Made by a program: the position numbers and the translations under genes. Positions 14,568-15,668 of a stretch of DNA of 15,668 nt are shown one piece after another. The DNA is from an uncultured Xanthobacteraceae bacterium (GTDB lineage: Bacteria; Pseudomonadota; Alphaproteobacteria; Rhizobiales; Xanthobacteraceae): positions 1 to 15,668 of the forward strand of contig CATPBC010000318.1 in NCBI GenBank assembly GCA_955652195.1, written 5' to 3'. Below the pieces are notes generated by a model, which made no database searches, was not told where the DNA came from, and worked only from the letters and a program-made list of their open reading frames with translations. Position 1 is the stretch's first letter. Each line of letters opens with the position of its first letter.

Positions 14568-14606
14568 GTCTCAATGTTCGGTCTCGATGTTTAGTCTCGA
14601 TTCTCG
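14568..14606. repeat. Three imperfect 13-bp tandem repeats
   Basis: Consecutive 13-nt units read GTCTCAATGTTCG (14568-14580), GTCTCGATGTTTA (14581-14593) and GTCTCGATTCTCG (14594-14606), and a degenerate fourth unit starts CTCTCG at 14607. They lie about 110 nt upstream of the DUF4167 start, a position that would suit binding sites in its promoter or leader. The period is close to but not equal to one helical turn. Confidence 0.75.
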
Positions 14607-14676
14607 CTCTCGCCGTCACAACTCCGGCAAACCAAGCTTTTCCCCGGCAGTTTTAGCCGCGGCGTTCAAAACTCTT

Positions 14677-14690
14677 CGCGGCGCGCCGCG
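14677..14690. repeat. 14-bp perfect palindrome with an extra half-site
   Basis: CGCGGCG (14677-14683) is followed directly by its reverse complement CGCCGCG (14684-14690). A further copy of CGCGGCG lies at 14658-14664 and can pair with the right arm over a 19-nt loop. It could be an operator or a leader hairpin for DUF4167, but GC-rich palindromes arise readily in this base composition. Confidence 0.5.
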
Positions 14691-14972
14691 ATTGCCTACG
14701 CGCCGAACCCATGAAACGTCACGATCTGAGCACGATCTGAATCTGGCGATCCTGTATGCCGTCCAATCCGGCGTTCGCTATTCAGCTTCGCTTTTATGCC
14801 TGACCTGCGTTGCCGACCTCTTGGAGCCAACTATTATGCTCCGGGCGTTCAAGGCAACGCGGCACCCTCATCCAAGGGCGATTCCGTGAGCCGCAAGCTA
14901 GTCGGTTCCGGCCGATATTCCAAGCGTTTTTTTATCGCCGCCGCTGTATTGCCCAGCCTGCAATGTTGTGCG

Positions 14973-15668
14973 TCATAGGTCGTGCACACGACGTTCGGCC
15001 ACCAAAGCGCGCGGGACACCATTAAGATCGGGGTGCAAGCCGCCCGACGCAAGACTGGCTGTGGCAAATATTGCGGCGACGGGTTCCGCTTGATCCTTGC
15101 CAAGTTCAACAACCATGATTCCACTCTGCGCCAGCAACCGCGTTGCGGTCGCGGCAAGCGGTCGATAGCACTGAAGTCCATCGGATCCGCCGTCGAGCGC
15201 ATCCTGCGGATCGAATAGGCGCACTTCCGGCGGCAGTTGATCGATGTCGCCGGTGGCGACATAGGGCGGATTCGACACGATAAGATCGAAGGGTCCTGCC
15301 AGCGCGGACGCCATGTCGCAGACGAGAAAGGCCGCGCGGGCCACGCCTGCACGCTTGGCATTGTCGCGGGCGATCGCGAGCGCGGCTGCACTGATATCGG
15401 TGCCGATGCCGAAGGCGTTGGGTAATTCACTCAGAAGCGCCAGCAGGATCGCGCCGCAGCCGGTACCGAGATCGGCGATGCGCCAGGAGCGCGACCGCGG
15501 ACCGCGTTTATCGAGCGCCGCCAGCGCCGCCTCGACGACAGTTTCGGTCTCCGGTCGAGGTACCAGCGTGGCTTCGTTGACGCGAAGCCGTAGCGTCCAA
15601 AATTCCTTGGTTCCGGTAATCCGCGCCACCGGTTCATCGCCAAGTCGGCGGCGTGCCAGCGCGGCAAT
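14973..15668 (-). CDS. prmC: PrmC, release-factor glutamine N5-methyltransferase (N-terminus cut by window edge)
   Basis: The frame is open from the right edge to TGA at 14975-14973, giving 231 residues. Visible are RRLGDEPVARITGTKEFW from the end of the N-terminal helical domain, LVPRPETETVVEAAL, the SAM-binding motif I DLGTGCGAILLALL, and the substrate motif VSNPPYVA with the NPPY that positions the glutamine amide. This is a full methyltransferase domain; roughly the first 50-60 residues are missing. PrmC methylates the GGQ glutamine of RF1 and RF2 and acts in the cytoplasm in translation termination. In this order of bacteria prmC usually follows prfA and precedes a DUF4167 gene, which fits the layout here. 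An ATG-like start at 15629 is internal to the conserved region and not the true start. Confidence 0.96.
   Translation of the reverse strand: MAALARRRLGDEPVARITGTKEFWTLRLRVNEATLVPRPETETVVEAALAALDKRGPRSRSWRIADLGTGCGAILLALLSELPNAFGIGTDISAAALAIARDNAKRAGVARAAFLVCDMASALAGPFDLIVSNPPYVATGDIDQLPPEVRLFDPQDALDGGSDGLQCYRPLAATATRLLAQSGIMVVELGKDQAEPVAAIFATASLASGGLHPDLNGVPRALVAERRVHDL

Larger units (their letters stand above)
14459..14972. other. Long spacer between prmC and DUF4167 with short repeats, no supported gene
   Basis: This 514-nt stretch has no reading frame on either strand with a family resemblance, a ribosome binding site and plausible codon use. It contains 13-bp tandem repeats (14568-14606), a 14-bp GC palindrome (14677-14690) and a direct repeat of CACGATCTGA at 14720-14729 and 14731-14740. 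It should include the 5' leader and promoter of DUF4167 (minus strand). No promoter boxes are clear enough to call, and no known RNA family is recognised. Confidence 0.5.

Noticed and set aside
14927..14933. A run of seven T that could be a terminator on the plus strand.
   Set aside because: No adequate GC stem precedes it and no plus-strand gene ends here. On the minus strand the run lies as A and only a 5-bp stem (ATTGC/GCAAT) is near.
14796..14978. A 60-codon plus-strand frame with a hydrophobic, Cys-ending C-terminus.
   Set aside because: There is no ribosome binding site, the hydrophobic part is at the wrong end for a signal peptide, and it runs into the 3' end of prmC on the other strand. 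No resemblance seen.
1..15668. Signs of a defence island, prophage, integron, CRISPR array or transposon.
   Set aside because: No transposase, integrase, nuclease-helicase set, regularly spaced repeats or terminal inverted repeats were found; base composition seems even and the genes are metabolic or housekeeping.

Overview
The window looks like a chromosomal stretch of a GC-rich alphaproteobacterium of the order Hyphomicrobiales (Bradyrhizobium/Xanthobacteraceae type). This rests on protein resemblance: the prmC-DUF4167 gene order, a DUF6460 membrane protein, a composite palindromic repeat of the kind common in Bradyrhizobium relatives, and several small proteins that look specific to this order. 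No rRNA, tRNA, CRISPR array, insertion sequence or phage gene was seen.

Layout, left to right. (1) Positions 1-106 hold the 3' end of a plus-strand gene, probably an MBL-fold hydrolase, followed by a short coding remnant that resembles the gene at 3212. (2) Positions 233-2846 are a minus-strand three-gene unit. An SBP56-family protein (selenium-binding protein/methanethiol oxidase family) is followed, with gaps of 13 and 15 nt, by a histidine-containing polytopic membrane protein and a four-helix membrane protein. (3) Positions 3212-4237 carry three small genes of unknown function: a plus-strand 112-residue protein, a minus-strand 109-residue protein and a minus-strand 55-residue predicted secreted peptide. 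(4) Positions 4296-13148 are a long minus-strand run. In order of transcription it holds E1-alpha and E1-beta of a TPP-dependent 2-oxoacid dehydrogenase, a three-hairpin repeat, a succinate-semialdehyde dehydrogenase-like enzyme, a lipocalin-like protein, the E2 acyltransferase, a D-2-hydroxyacid dehydrogenase, an exported tandem Inh-domain protein and a PheA/TfdB-type FAD monooxygenase. (5) Positions 13304-13603 encode a DUF6460 protein that runs convergently into a DUF4167 gene (13655-14458), separated by a bidirectional terminator. (6) A 514-nt spacer with short repeats separates DUF4167 from prmC, which runs off the right edge.

How the genes may work together: the 4296-13148 run reads as an oxidative catabolic operon. 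The 2-hydroxyacid dehydrogenase could make a 2-oxoacid that E1/E2 converts to an acyl-CoA, the aldehyde dehydrogenase could oxidise a semialdehyde, and the flavin monooxygenase could hydroxylate an upstream (perhaps aromatic) compound. No E3 (dihydrolipoamide dehydrogenase) and no transcription regulator lie in the window, so E3 is probably shared with the central complexes. The substrate cannot be read from the sequence. Nothing here is clearly a new defence or mobile system. The least described material is this operon with its two lipocalin-type proteins, and the SBP56-membrane protein cluster.
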